From Rhabdophis nuchalis (taxonomy: Eukaryota; Chordata; Lepidosauria; Squamata; Natricidae), in the NCBI GenBank assembly GCA_039707465.1, contig CM077648.1, positions 23,684,119-23,748,118 on the forward strand: 64,000 nucleotides of DNA, read 5' to 3'. Numbering within the stretch: the stretch's first letter is position 1; every line of letters starts with the position of its first letter. The notes below the pieces were generated by a model that was not told where the DNA came from, did no database searches, and saw only the letters and a list, made by a program, of their open reading frames with translations. Shown piece after piece: positions 30,225 through 41,261 of this stretch. The position numbers were made by a program, and so were the translations under genes.

Positions 30225-30832
30225 CAGGGATGGCGAACCTATGACACGTGTGCCACAGGTGGCACGCGGAGCCATTTGACAGGGCACTTTCGGCGTTGCC
30301 CTGTCAACTGGCCAGCAGGCATATGCACACTGGACAGCTGATTCAGCCATTTTAAAGCCATTTTTCACCCTCTCCAGGCTTTATAGGAGCCTGGGGAGGG
30401 CAATAATAGCACCCCCGCCCTCTGGAGGACTAAAAGTGACACTACGAGCAAACCAGAAGTGACTTCCGGTTTGCTTGTAGCATCGTTTTTAGTCCCCCAG
30501 AGCCTTCAGGGAAGCCTCCTGAAGGACCCTGAAGGCTCCGGAGGACTAAAAACGCTGCTACAAGCAAACCGGAAGTCACTTCATAGTCCTCCGTAGGCTT
30601 CAGGGAAGGTCCTGAAGCCTCTGGAAGGCCTCCAGGGGGGTGGGGGGCTGTTTTCGCCCTCCCCTCTGGAGCCAGGGGAGGGTGAAAAAAGCATGTAAAA
30701 AGGGGGGGAGCACTTGTCTTGCGTGCATATGCACTGTGTGCATTGCATTATGGGTGTGGCACACCGGCACATGACACCCCCCTGCGCTCCCTCCATTATG
30801 GCACGCAAGCCTAAAAAGGTTTGCCATCGCTG
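30225..30832. mobile_element. hAT-B element, long copy with internal inverted repeats
   Basis: Starts CAGGGATGGCGAACCTATG and ends AGGTTTGCCATCGCTG. The exact duplication CCCTAGAG lies at 30217-30224 and 30833-30840. The interior repeats GAAGTGACTTCCGGTTTGC-type blocks in both orientations. No transposase. Confidence 0.95.
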
Positions 30833-30840
30833 CCCTAGAG

Positions 30841-31622
30841 CTACTCCTGCTGTAGAAACAATATGTATCTGTTAAAGAAAGATGCACTTAAATACAATTA
30901 GAATCTTAAACTTTAATGAAAAATGAATCTATAACTTACCTATTGTAAAAATAGCCTTGTGTGATGCAGGCTCAGCCTTACATATACACACCTTGCAATG
31001 GCTGATGAAATTAAATGGCAACTGTGGTGCAGCTGAACACAGAAAAAACTAATGTAGCCACTCAAAATCCCTTCCCCATGTGGAAATGCTATTAGGACTA
31101 AGGGAAGAAGCCATTCTTCTCCAGGGGGCTGATAGTCAGCACAGCTGCCGCTTAGAACAAAAGAGCACATTTAGGATAGAATCTGGATTGATTCTGAGTG
31201 GAGGATAGAAGCTTCACCATCAACTTGGGATACTAAAAGATATTATGCACCAGCAAACTGTCTACTTTTTGATACATTTTTAGATGCATAGATTTGCATC
31301 TCATCAGCATTATATGCTTAGAAAATGCTATTCCTTTAACAACTTTTGACGATTTACAAGATGCAATAAAACATCGCTGATCTCCATGAAATGTAGAATA
31401 AGAGGAATAATGAGAATGGATATTAAACACAAATACTAAAATGGTGACATTAAAAGGCCTGGGAAAAAATAAATATATTTTGAGCCCTTCTAAATTATCA
31501 AAAGGAGAGAGGTTGCTTCTAGCCCAATAACATTAATATTTCAGAACAGAAAACTCTTTAGAAATACTACCAATTATGTCTAAACAAATTAAAACATGAT
31601 TTCCCAATGAGCTTAAATGGAG
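30841..31622. other. Intergenic, nothing recognised
   Basis: No gene or known repeat found. Confidence 0.35.
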
Positions 31623-31700
31623 AATTTATTTATTTATTTTATTTATTTTATTAAATTTATATCCCGCCCTTCTCCAAGAGGACCCAGGGCGGCCTCTTTG
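31623..31700 (-). mobile_element. L2/CR1-group LINE terminal fragment
   Basis: TTTATTTATTT tail plus ATATCCCGCCCTTCTCCAAG and GGACCCAGGGCGG on the plus strand: only the last ~75 bases of the element. Confidence 0.8.
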
Positions 31701-31966
31701 ATTAAACACAAATCAAATTCTGACCCACTTAATGAAAACAATAGGATTCTTTGAGTTGGGGTTCTGATTGTAGATCGATAAGACAGAAGTGGGTAGAAAG
31801 CTACCCTTTCCACACCTAGGTCATTAATGGAAAAAATTATATCTATAGATCTAAAATATGCCACGACTAATTTTAGCTCTGCCTTCATCCATTTGGGTTT
31901 TATACAGCATCTCTAAAAGTGTATTAAGTATATTACACCCAAATCCTTATTAGGAGGGGGTCATAT

Positions 31967-32259
31967 CAGGGGTGGGATTCTACCAGTTTGGCCCACTTCT
32001 GGCAAACCTGTAGCTTTGTAGATCATCTTGGAGAGAACCGGTTCATTCCCACTAGCAAGTGGGCCTGCCCACCCACTCCTGTGCTTCACCTGCCTTTATC
32101 TTCTCAGCTGAGTCATGAGGCAGAGTGTTTTCTCTGCTGCACCTCAGCTGTTTTCCTTCCCAAGCAGCAATCTGGAAGGTAAGTATTCTGTAAACTGTGC
32201 GTGCATGCGAAGCCCGCGCTCAGCAAACCGGTTGTTAAACCGGTTGGATCGCACCACTG
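31967..32259. mobile_element. hAT-D non-autonomous element
   Basis: Starts CAGGGGTGGGATTCTACC and ends GGATCGCACCACTG. The exact duplication GGTCATAT lies at 31959-31966 and 32260-32267. An internal AACCGGTTGTTAAACCGGTT block is a family mark. Confidence 0.94.
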
Positions 32260-32640
32260 GGTCATATCACTAACACCCCGGGTGTTCATTTCACCAGACA
32301 GCTGGAATCCAGCAATGTGTAAAACTATTACAAAAAATATTTCCCCATTCTGGTAAGATCTCTTTTTCACACATTGTCTTCTTAAGGTAAAAAAAAAAAA
32401 AAGAAAGAAGAAGAATAAGATTCAGAGAAAAGGGAGAAGGTTGCTTAAGGCAAAAGAAGACAATTCGTTTGAAGAAAGACTGAAGGAATTGAAAATGAGA
32501 AGAAAAGACAGACATGGGAATGAGAAGAACAGATAGAAGGGAGGTAGGATGGTCCCTGCAAAGATGTCACATTGAAGAAAGTAAAAGTCAGTTTTCCACC
32601 AGGAGGCAAAATAATGGACAAAGGAAGCTGAATGTCAAAT

Positions 32641-33205
32641 TTATTTTTTGTTTGTTTGTTTGTTGGTCAAACATGTACAAGATAACAAGTATAGGTATGA
32701 ACATAAACATGAACAAAGGAAGTAAAAACAGATAAATGGGGATAGTAAGAAAGGGATGGTAGGCACGCCCTTTACGGACCTCTTAAGAATAGGGTGAGGT
32801 CCATGGTAGACAGTTTGAGATTGAAGCTCTGAGGGTTTGAGGTTGTAACAATAGAATCGGGTAGAGCAGGGGTCTCCAACCTTTGCAACTTTAAGTCTGA
32901 AGGACTTCAGCTCCCAGAATTCTCCAGCCAGCAAAGCTGAAGTCCTTCAGACTTAAAGTTGCAAAGGTTGGAGACCCCTGCTTTAAAAAGCTGGCCGGAG
33001 AAGTCTGGGAGCTGAAGTCCTTCAGACTTAAAGTTGCAAAGGTTGGGGACCCCTGGGGTAGAGCATTCCAGGCATTGACCACTATTGCTGAAGTCGTATT
33101 TTCTGCAATCGAGTTTGAAGTGGTTTACCTTGAGTTTGTATCGATTGTTTGCCTATGTATTATTGTGGTTGAAGCTGAAGAAGCTGCTGACATTAATTAA
33201 ATTAA
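32641..33205 (-). mobile_element. LINE 3' end (family 2), interrupted by hAT-A
   Basis: The same 3' end as 24962-25345, with a minus-strand VNAWNALP remnant at its coding side. It is split at 32867-33055 by an hAT-A insertion, with homology resuming directly after it (ATTCCAGGCATTGACCAC). Confidence 0.8.
32867..33055. mobile_element. hAT-A MITE with an extra arm
   Basis: The exact duplication GGGTAGAG (32859-32866 and 33056-33063) encloses a full hairpin (32867-32981) plus a third arm of about 65 bases. There are three copies of the GTTGCAAAGGTTGG-type end where normal copies have two. Confidence 0.94.
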
Positions 33206-33284
33206 TGAAATTAACGTAAATAAACCAACTAAACAAACCCATTCTAACAGTAAGAGTACTGTAGTTCAACAGTGGCCCCGTTTA

Positions 33285-33560
33285 AAAAAAAAAGGATGGA
33301 TGCTGATTATTACCTTTAAAACCCTTCAAGTCATGGAGTCTGACCATCTGACAGGCTGCTTATTTCCATTTGTTTCTGATATGATCAGGCAGAATGCTGC
33401 ATCCAGGTTCTGTCAATGTCATCTTGGTGGAAGGGGAAGCCTGCCTTTTCTATGGCCATGTCTGCCTTCTGAAATGACGTCCCCCAGAGATTTCTGTCAC
33501 TCCTGCTCTTGTGACATTTAGAATCATTAAGGAATCAGGCGGCCTCTAAAATTGGATAAA
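33285..33560 (+). mobile_element. Old L2-like LINE remnant
   Basis: A decayed frame MLIITFKTLQVMESDHLTG recalls the FKALHG segment, then GGRGSLPFLWPCLPSEMTSP recalls the RAFSVAGPxLWNxLPxE segment. It ends ATAAATAAATAAAG. Much more diverged than the other copies. Confidence 0.6.
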
Positions 33561-33877
33561 TAAATAAAGAAAATAAAGGGCATACTATTTATATGCAAAA
33601 TTATTTGCACAGTAAAGAAATCATGTCTGTTGAGAGTAAGATTTCCTTGACAGACCATGCAAACATCGACAAAAGGGGCTAAAATATTCTTGAAACACAG
33701 AAAACAATAATGCAATGGACTGTGAGAATAGCCTTGAGGAACAGGAGGAAGACAAAAAACAGGACGTCATCAGTTCTTTTGAAGATTAAGGCAGAGAAGA
33801 GAGAGACACTTGTAGACTTGGAATATTCTATTATTGTAACCTTATAATACAAAGTAGTATTAAATATATATAAAGAG

Positions 33878-33879
<2 letters not shown>
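33561..33879. other. Intergenic, nothing recognised
   Basis: No gene or repeat end identified. Confidence 0.35.
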
Positions 33880-33951
<72 letters not shown>

Positions 33952-33952
33952 C
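33880..33952 (+). repeat. (CTAT)n microsatellite
   Basis: About 18 uninterrupted tetranucleotide units. Confidence 0.98.
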
Positions 33953-34451
33953 ATATTACTTTATTTTTTACTCGAATAAGAGAAGGGCAGAGGCATGGCA
34001 CAATCACATTGAAAAATTATTATAGCCTATCCCAATAAAATATAGTTCTAATCTTTCTATGGAGTTAATTTCCTGGTCTGTCTACCTAGTAGGACTGATT
34101 TCTCTAGGTACTGTCAACCTTGCTATGACCATAGCCTCATTTTTGTGAAATGAAGTTTTGGAATAGAATTCCAGAGATACAGACACAACTTTTATTTGAA
34201 ATCAATTTAAAATAGAAAGGAATTCCATATTGATTTCTGTTAGATAAAATTATGCAGAAGTTATTTCAATCATGGCTAGATGTGACTGGGTAGAAATCAT
34301 TTTTTTTTAAGTCATTCATTATTATATTTAATTACTGCCTTTTTCCGAGATCCCAAGGCAGCATACATGGAATTTTCTTCATATTTTGTTCCTACCTGAG
34401 TGGCCTGAAGAAGAATTTCTGGCATAGGTCATCCAATAGCACTCTGGTTAA
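33953..34451. other. Intergenic, nothing recognised
   Basis: Contains a possible old LINE tail near 34325-34370 (TACTGCCTTTTTCCGAGATC) and nothing else. Confidence 0.35.
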
Positions 34452-34459
34452 ATGTACTT

Positions 34460-34698
34460 CAGAGGTGGTATTCAGCAGGTTCTGGCCAGTTCTGGAGAAC
34501 TGGTAGCAGAAATTTTGAGTAGTTCTATTCTGTCTCCCGAGTCAGGAAGGAGGAAATGGGGATTTTGCTGTAACCTTCCCCTGGAGTGGGGAGGGAATGA
34601 GGATTTTACAGTATCCTTCCCCTGTCACTCCCACCAAACCATACCCACCAAACCACGCCCACAGAAACGATAGCAAAAAAAATTGAATCCCACCACTA
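34460..34698. mobile_element. hAT-D non-autonomous element
   Basis: Starts CAGAGGTGGTATTCAGC and ends TTGAATCCCACCACTA. The exact duplication ATGTACTT lies at 34452-34459 and 34699-34706. Confidence 0.94.
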
Positions 34699-34706
34699 AT
34701 GTACTT

Positions 34707-35145
34707 GTACCTAATTCTTCCTGATTCAGTCCAACACCTAGCCCACAATGCTTCATTGGCACCAGTGGAAGCTTTCTTCAATAAATAACAACTTAGTTGT
34801 GTTCGTCTTTAACAGTCCTGCTATAGGCTTAACTCATCCTTTTCATGCTATAGCCCCAATTTTGCAATTAGTAATAATAATTAAGTTCTAATGTATTTAG
34901 AATTTCATCTAGTTTGGCTCTGGTTCAACTACACTCTGCAAATATGGTCACACTCCAGCTCAAAATTCCTACAGCTGAGCTTTAGTATTAGGAAACAAAA
35001 CTTCTATAACTGAATCTTGGCATCTTCTGCTTCCTACCAAACCTATCAATTTCAGTGGAATTAAGGCTCAGAATAATAATTAAAATGGGCTGGCTTAGAC
35101 TTATCTGTATTAATTACAGTATATCTACACTGTTTCACATTATAT
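34707..35145. other. Intergenic, nothing recognised
   Basis: No gene or repeat end identified. Confidence 0.35.
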
Positions 35146-35149
35146 CCAT

Positions 35150-35690
35150 CAGGGGTGTCAACCTCGATTTTATTAGGGGCCGCATCAAGATTACTTTGGG
35201 GGGGGGGAGGTAAGTGGGAATGGCTGGGGTGGGTGTAACCAGAGTGGCATGGCCAGCTCGACATCCTGCAGCTCTCTGCCAGTGAAAATGGAGGCCGGGA
35301 GGGCTGGTCGTGACCCTCGCAAGCTCCATTTTTGTTGGCAGAAGCACTGTAGGGTGATCCTTCACTGTTTCCAGGATTCCACAGGCCGGATTTAAGCATC
35401 CTACAGACCAGTGGTGGATGCCAGATCCCGTATGCTGTGGTATGCTGCGATGGTATGCTGCGACGGGGCTAGGCATCCACCACCTGCACACATGCTGCAC
35501 ACGCATGTGCACCACTGCCCTGCAATGCTCCAGCTGCTGGGTAGAGTGCTGCACACGTGCCGTATGCTGCGTGCGTGTGTGCAAATGGTATCTGGTGCTC
35601 CCAGCAGGCACATGGCCAGTACTGAGGCGTACCGGCCATAACCTACCATTGCCATGGGCCATATCCGGCCAACAGACCTTGAGTACTGAT
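35150..35690. mobile_element. Composite hAT-like elements
   Basis: The outer part starts CAGGGGTGTCAACCTCG with GGGGCCGCATCAAG, a type also seen in reverse at 40890-40980. From about 35408 a second segment (CCAGTGGTGGATGCCAG) resembles hAT-D and seems nested. Open frames on both strands across GC-rich DNA are not supported as genes. Boundaries are approximate. Confidence 0.5.
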
Positions 35691-35699
35691 AGCAATCAG

Positions 35700-36085
35700 T
35701 GGCAGGTAGGATGAGCCTGGTGTCAACTGTTAACAATGTCGCCATGACGATTATCAGGCTGCCCTAGCAAGTGAGAATTCTTGACATTCCTGTGGTCAAG
35801 ATGGAATCTCAGGATGACCTGTGACTGCGCATGCATAGATTTACTTTCAATGCTAATTGGGTAACCTGATTTATGACAGGCAGAGGGGAGGGGGCATAGG
35901 AGGGTAAAGTTCAGATGCCATCAAATAACTTTCAGTTCTGGCTGTACCGAAGCTCAAGCCAGAATGTTGATACTAATAAATGATGAGATTTGTTCTGAAC
36001 TTTGTCTCGAGGCTCATAACTTAATTAGGTTCACTTTTGGGAGCTTCACACCTGGTGCTGAGGTTCTTCAGACTGAAACCTTCTT
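35700..36085 (+). repeat. LTR-like segment
   Basis: TACTAATAAATGATG near 35970 in a region with a purine-rich GAGGGGAGGGGGC block, then a short run to GGAGCTTCACA. It resembles an LTR 3' half. No duplication or internal region seen. Confidence 0.3.
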
Positions 36086-37060
36086 GCACAATTAGAAATA
36101 GTGTAGGAGCAATGTAGTTGATATTAACATATGTTTACTTGCTCATCACATGTGAGGTCCATGAACCAAAGTTGAGATTTGACTGCCTAGATAGCCAGCA
36201 CTCAACTATGTGGATTCTAGTGATGCTCACCTCATTTGTTATGTGAACCATATCCAACACTCTGATTGTTTATGATGAAAGATTAGTGAAGGATGTAAGG
36301 ATGCTGAAAAATTCTAAATGAAGAACAAAGTGTTTTGGGGTAAAATATCAACAGTGGATCTTGAAAAAATGGGCAAGACAGGACAGGATAGAAAAGGAAA
36401 GGAAAGAGCTAAATAGAAAACGGAATGACTTTAAGAAGAGAGAGTGTAAGTCTTGTATGAACAAGTATTGCAAGGTAGATTAATCTCACAACCAGATGGG
36501 AATTGGGAAAAGGAATGAGGATGTGAAAGCTACCGTATTTTTTTTAAAAAGGCTAAATCCATAAAACACGGTTAAAAACACACCTCTCAAGTGCCAAACC
36601 AAACAGCCTTACAGTTCAAATATAAAAAATACAAGTAAATACTAAATGTATGACAATATCTAATTCATGCATGTAATTTCTTTGATTTACTACTTATTGT
36701 ATTTCTACTGTTTGCATAATTTCCTCATCCATATTGAACAGTCTGATATATATATATTTATGTATATGTTTTAAGTATACAACATCTAAGTTTAATATAT
36801 ATTCACATTTTTCCTGTCTAGCAAATAACATATTTTCCATCTATAAATATTATTATCTCAAACAAGTTACAAGTATCTGTTGAATAGGACACTTTCCGTA
36901 ATACATGTTTATGTGTTATGATTATAAACTCCATATTTTTAAATCAAATAAAGTAATTGTATTTGGGTAGTATTAGTTCTAAAGTTTGGATCATTGCCAT
37001 CCTGCTGGCCTTTTGTAAGCTACTGAACAACTAGTTGATCCTCTGGACATTGGGCTAGCC
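36086..37060. other. Intergenic, nothing recognised
   Basis: AT-rich; no exon, RNA or repeat end identified over nearly 1 kb. Confidence 0.35.
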
Positions 37061-37210
37061 CAGAGGTCTTCTCTAGCAGACTTGTGGACTTCAACTCCCA
37101 GAATTCTCCAGCCAGCTCTGGGAGTTGAATTCTAGGAGTTGAATTCTGGGAGTTGAATTCTGGGAGTTGAAGTCCACAAGTCCTAAAGTTGGAAAGTTTG
37201 AAGACCTCTG
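37061..37210. mobile_element. hAT-A hairpin MITE with repeated centre
   Basis: CAGAGGTCTTC to GAAGACCTCTG. The turn contains three tandem GGGAGTTGAATTCT-type units instead of one. Flanks GGCTAGCC and GGCTAGGT match at six of eight. Confidence 0.85.
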
Positions 37211-38156
37211 GGCTAGGTTGTTGACTGATTTTCTCTTGGTAGTGTGGTAGTATAGTTTTTTCAGTCACTTCAAGTACCATATATTGTTTTTAAATTGTTT
37301 TTGATGGTTGTTTTTAATTGACTGTTAGTCATCTAGAATCATGAATTAAGGGGTGATTGTATCAATGTAATAGATGGATATATGAAGATATAGCTGTAGA
37401 TGGCTATCATTTGGGCAACTTAGATTAGGCTGAGTTTATCTCTATTCATTCTAGAAAATGCAATAAAAATTGAAAATTTCCTACAACTTTATAGAATGAA
37501 GTTGAGATTCTGCAGAGTCTTACATTCTTTATTAAATTATGAATGGGCTCTAGAAGCAGTAGGAACTGCTTCCAACTGATGTTAGCAACATAAGGCTGTT
37601 CCCAAGGCAACGTATTATAGCTCTGAAACATAGAATAGTGCTTTTTTGAGGGTGAATGAAGAAACTGTTTTCTTTGTTGAAGAAAATCTGCCAGACAAAT
37701 CAGCAACCCAAATACTGCCTATTAATTATGTTGTTAAGATGCCTAATCATTAATGTTAAGACAAATAATTTGTTCAATGTGCAAAGCAAAAGAAGAACCA
37801 GTTCTTATGCCCCACCATCTCATAATCCTACCAATGCCTCCTGAATATAAGCTCTAGCAATGGGACTTATTCCTGGGAATTAGGAAAAATCACTGCATCC
37901 TTTGTTATTCTTTTAGTGCAAAATAATAATAAGAAAAGGTCAATGGAAGGTCAAAGGTCAAAGAAAAAGAAAAGGTCAATGGAAAGAATACAGTTGAATG
38001 TGGTGGTGTTTCTCCTAATTAAACCTACAAAAACGAATAACACATTAACAGGCATGGATGCTATGGATCGCTTCCCCAAATGATTGGGGAAGAATCATTT
38101 TAGACACTTCGCAAGCACATTGTATCTTTGTTAATCATTAAACAACCCAACTTCTG
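37211..38156. other. Intergenic, nothing recognised
   Basis: No gene found; short direct repeats AAAGGTCAATGGAA near 37940-37985 only. Confidence 0.35.
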
Positions 38157-38270
38157 TTTAGTTTAGTTTAGTTTAGTTTAGTTTAGTTTAGTTTAGTTTA
38201 GTTTAGTTTAGTGTCATTGCACCTTGTACAATGAAATTAAATGCGATCTTCAGTGTACAATGGCAGTTCA
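38157..38270 (-). mobile_element. LINE 3' tail with (GTTTA)n
   Basis: About 11 GTTTA units (38157-38212) followed by GTGTCATTGCACCTTGTACA. Read on the minus strand this is the common LINE ending TACAAGGTGCAATGACAC plus a pentamer tail. Confidence 0.7.
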
Positions 38271-38479
38271 GGTTGTGGTTGTTAAGGAATCATATGCAGT
38301 CATTAAGCACATCAGATGGTGACTGGTTTCCTCATTGACTTGACTTATTGGAAGCTGGCAGTGAAGATCACCAGTGGTGATTGTTAGGAGTAGACTCCTA
38401 GAGTTGGATAGGCAATATATTATACCATGATGACAAATGGTCATTGTGGCTTTAAGATTGTTGGAATGCAATTAGAGAC

Positions 38480-38800
38480 TGTAATTGGAGACTGTAATTA
38501 TCTCCACTATAAGAGGAAGTCAGCAGAATGCAATCGCTCTCTCTGCCAGATTGCTTTCTCTGTTTGATATCTCTACTGTTTGCTATTTGCTCGTGTGCCG
38601 TGACTGACTGTTTGAAGAAGGAAGAAGGAAGAAGAAGGAATTGTTAATTGCTGACTGTAAGCAATTGATTATTTGTTAAGGACTTTGTTTTGACTACCAA
38701 CCATCACTGCTTGTGAAGCAGTAGTTTAGTTTTACAACACCAGTAAAGCTATTTTGTTTTACTAACAGTGTCTGGTTTACTATTTGTGTGTTTACTAGCA
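38480..38800 (+). repeat. LTR-like segment
   Basis: ACTATAAGAGGAAGTC (TATA-like) near 38508 is followed by purine-rich GAAGGAAGAAGGAAG and CCAGTAAAGC near 38740. The layout recalls an LTR, but no duplication or partner copy is present. Confidence 0.35.
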
Positions 38801-38918
38801 ATGTTTCTCTAGCTGCATATTCTGCTGCACAACTTTTTCTGTCTCCCAACGGAGATATCCTTCAACAGTGATGATGTGACTGTGGGAAGCTGTGACTGTT
38901 GTAACTGTGTTCCGGTTG

Positions 38919-39191
38919 CAGTGGTGGGTTCCGGATCCTGTTCCAACTGGTACGGTGTTGCCCACATGGATGCGCGCAGCACGTGCATGTGTTGTAGCTG
39001 CCAGGGACGCTTCTGCAAGCCTCCGCGATGCTCCAGCTGCTCGGCAGACCATTGCGCAGGCGCTGTACAAGCCATGTGCGTGCCTGGAAGCGCAGAAGCT
39101 TTAAAAGTCAGGTAAGGAGCTCGGACGGGCGGGTGGGTCCTCTGGAGCACCATACAGGTGCTCCAGGCAGGCTCCGGTACGCCCATACCTG
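38919..39191. mobile_element. hAT-D-like element
   Basis: CAGTGGTGGGTTCCGGATCC with a GC-rich interior. The right end is unclear and it appears to sit within DR1-like sequence. Confidence 0.5.
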
Positions 39192-39194
39192 GCT

Positions 39195-39347
39195 GGTTGC
39201 CAAGTGCCCCAATCATGATCCTGTGACTATGGAGACACTGCAATAGCCACAACTTCAAGGACAGGTCAAAAGTCTTCTTGTTGAGCACTGTTGTAACTTC
39301 AAATGGTTGCTGAACAAGAATTCACTAAGTGAGGACTACCTGTATAG
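39195..39347 (+). repeat. DR1 repeat, 3' part
   Basis: Contains GCCAAGTGCCCCAATCATG and AGCACTGTTGTAACTTC and ends AAGTGAGGACTACCTGTA, the best-preserved DR1 terminus in the window. Confidence 0.75.
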
Positions 39348-39349
39348 TC

Positions 39350-40366
39350 AAAAGCCCTTCCCTGTCTTTCATGACAAAGCATAACGATACCCCTGATGAC
39401 AACAATTGTACCAACCACTTGGTGGGCTCAATAGTACTGTAGTACCCTGGGGTCTCTGGGCTGCTGGCAAGAGATGGAAGAGACTCAGAAGGGAATCTGG
39501 AAATCTTCTGCTTCAACCCCCTGCCCAAGGAAAGGCTCCTTGTATCATCATGGGAAAATGGTTGTCCAATATTTTCTGGAAAATCTGCAGTGATACCATC
39601 CACAACTCTACAAGTGTCCCAGGAAACATTCTTCCTTGCTTTAATGACTGGAAGACAGCTGGGAAAATGCCACTTCTTGTTTTTTCTTTTTCTTTGATTT
39701 TGGGGAATATAAATTAAAAATAATAAAGCCCAAGCGGGCTATGCATCCTTGTGGGCAATGCTGGTGAAGTTATTTTCCCCTTTCTTCCTTTTCCCCCCCA
39801 GATTGTCTATATTTTTTGTAAAACCACTCTAGCACTTCTTCTCTCTACTTGACAGCAGGAAGAGAAGGTTAATGCTGTTGCTCACCCGTTAATCCTTATT
39901 TGGATGGCAGAAGTGGCCAAGAGGCATAATTTCAGCCCTACATAATTGCAGAACTTTTTCTGAGCTAAAACGATTCCCTTTTCAGCCTATCACACAGTAC
40001 TTCTTGTTTAGCCCAGTTAAGTCTGTAACATGAACGCAGCCTGTGAAGATGTGGGTGTGTTTAGAAAAGACATTTATTTTTATTAACCATTTAACTTTAT
40101 TGCAAACCTAATGGAACACAAAGGACGCTTTGCAAGGAGATAGATCTGAATGCTGACTTTTTGCATCGGTTCTCTAGGCAACATTGGCATTCACAGTGTC
40201 CTTGATTTAGTCCTGACCTCTCTGAGTTGGGTTGACTGGGTGGGAGAATAATACAAGGCAGTTAAAAATAGAAGAATACAAAGATCCCCAAAAAAAAATA
40301 GATACCCTGGGAAAGAATAAATCAACATTACCAGAACTAACGTTTCACAAAAACTCCACCAATTAT
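39350..40366. other. Intergenic, nothing recognised
   Basis: About 1 kb with no recognisable gene or repeat end. Confidence 0.35.
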
Positions 40367-40372
40367 ACTCTA

Positions 40373-40580
40373 GCCAAGTGGTTTTCAGTCTCTGGGTTGG
40401 GGCCCCTTTGGGGGTCGAACAACCCTTTCACAGGGGTCCCCTAAGACCATTGGAAAACACATATTTTCGAAAAAATACTGAAAACATAAAATAATTTTAT
40501 GGTTGGGGGTCACCACAACATGAGGAACTGAATTAAAGGCTCGCGGCATTAGGAAGGTTGAGGCCCACTGCGAGTCTAGC
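40373..40580. mobile_element. hAT-E non-autonomous element
   Basis: AGTGGTTTTCAGTCTCTGGG with GGGGGTCGAACAACCC, and at the right AAGGTTGAGGCCCACTG. Possible flanks ACTCTAGC and AGTCTAGC. Same family as 59527-59647. Confidence 0.75.
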
Positions 40581-40599
40581 CCAAGGCCTAGAGAAATAG

Positions 40600-40985
40600 T
40601 TCAATGTTGGGTTCAATATTGGGATTCAAAAATGTTTACTGCTAGTTCTGTGGCCGTGGCTTGGTGGGCGTGGCAGGGGAAGGATAATGTAAAATCTCCA
40701 TTCCCTCCCCACTCCAGGGAAAGGTTACTGCAAAGTCCCCACTTCCTCCCGATCACCTGGGACTCGGGAGGCAGAGAATAGATGGGGGAAGGCTCCCAAA
40801 CTCTGTTTTTGGCTCTGATGGCCTCCTGAAACCTTCTGCCAGCTGCCCTCCCAAGCTCTGTTTTCGCTGGCAGAGGCACTGTGGGCCGGTCAATCGCTGT
40901 TTCCATGGTGGCCCCACAGGCCAGATCTAAGCACACTGTGGGCCAGATCGGGCCCCCAGGCCTTGAGTTTGACACCCTTTTTTCT
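40600..40985. mobile_element. Composite hAT remnants
   Basis: The left part resembles hAT-D (GGGATTCAAAAATG, GTGGCCGTGGCTTGGTGGGC); the right part resembles the end of the 35150 element (GCCTTGAGTTTGACACCC). A chimera of two non-autonomous elements. Confidence 0.55.
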
Positions 40986-41261
40986 ACACGGTCGAGACCC
41001 TTGGTGATAATGCACTCACTTCTGAGATTTGCCTAGTTCCCATCAGCCACTTTCAGCTGCTGTAGGCATGTCCCTTCCTCTTCACTCACTGGGTGCTGCT
41101 ATCGAGAGTAGCTAGCTTGTCTTGGGCTCAAGGCAGATAGGATGCCAAGTTCCACTGAGGCCTTTGCCTATGTAACACCTAAATGGCACTAAACACAAGC
41201 TATTCTCTTGGCACACATGAGCCTAGCATTCCTTTGGAAGACCAGAAGGCCTATTTATAAT

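Noticed and set aside
33300..33521. Small host gene
   Set aside because: The frame mirrors decayed L2 C-terminal motifs and ends in a LINE-type tail.
35135..35745. Overlapping frames of 100-186 residues on both strands
   Set aside because: They lie in GC-rich hAT-like repeats and show no conserved motif.
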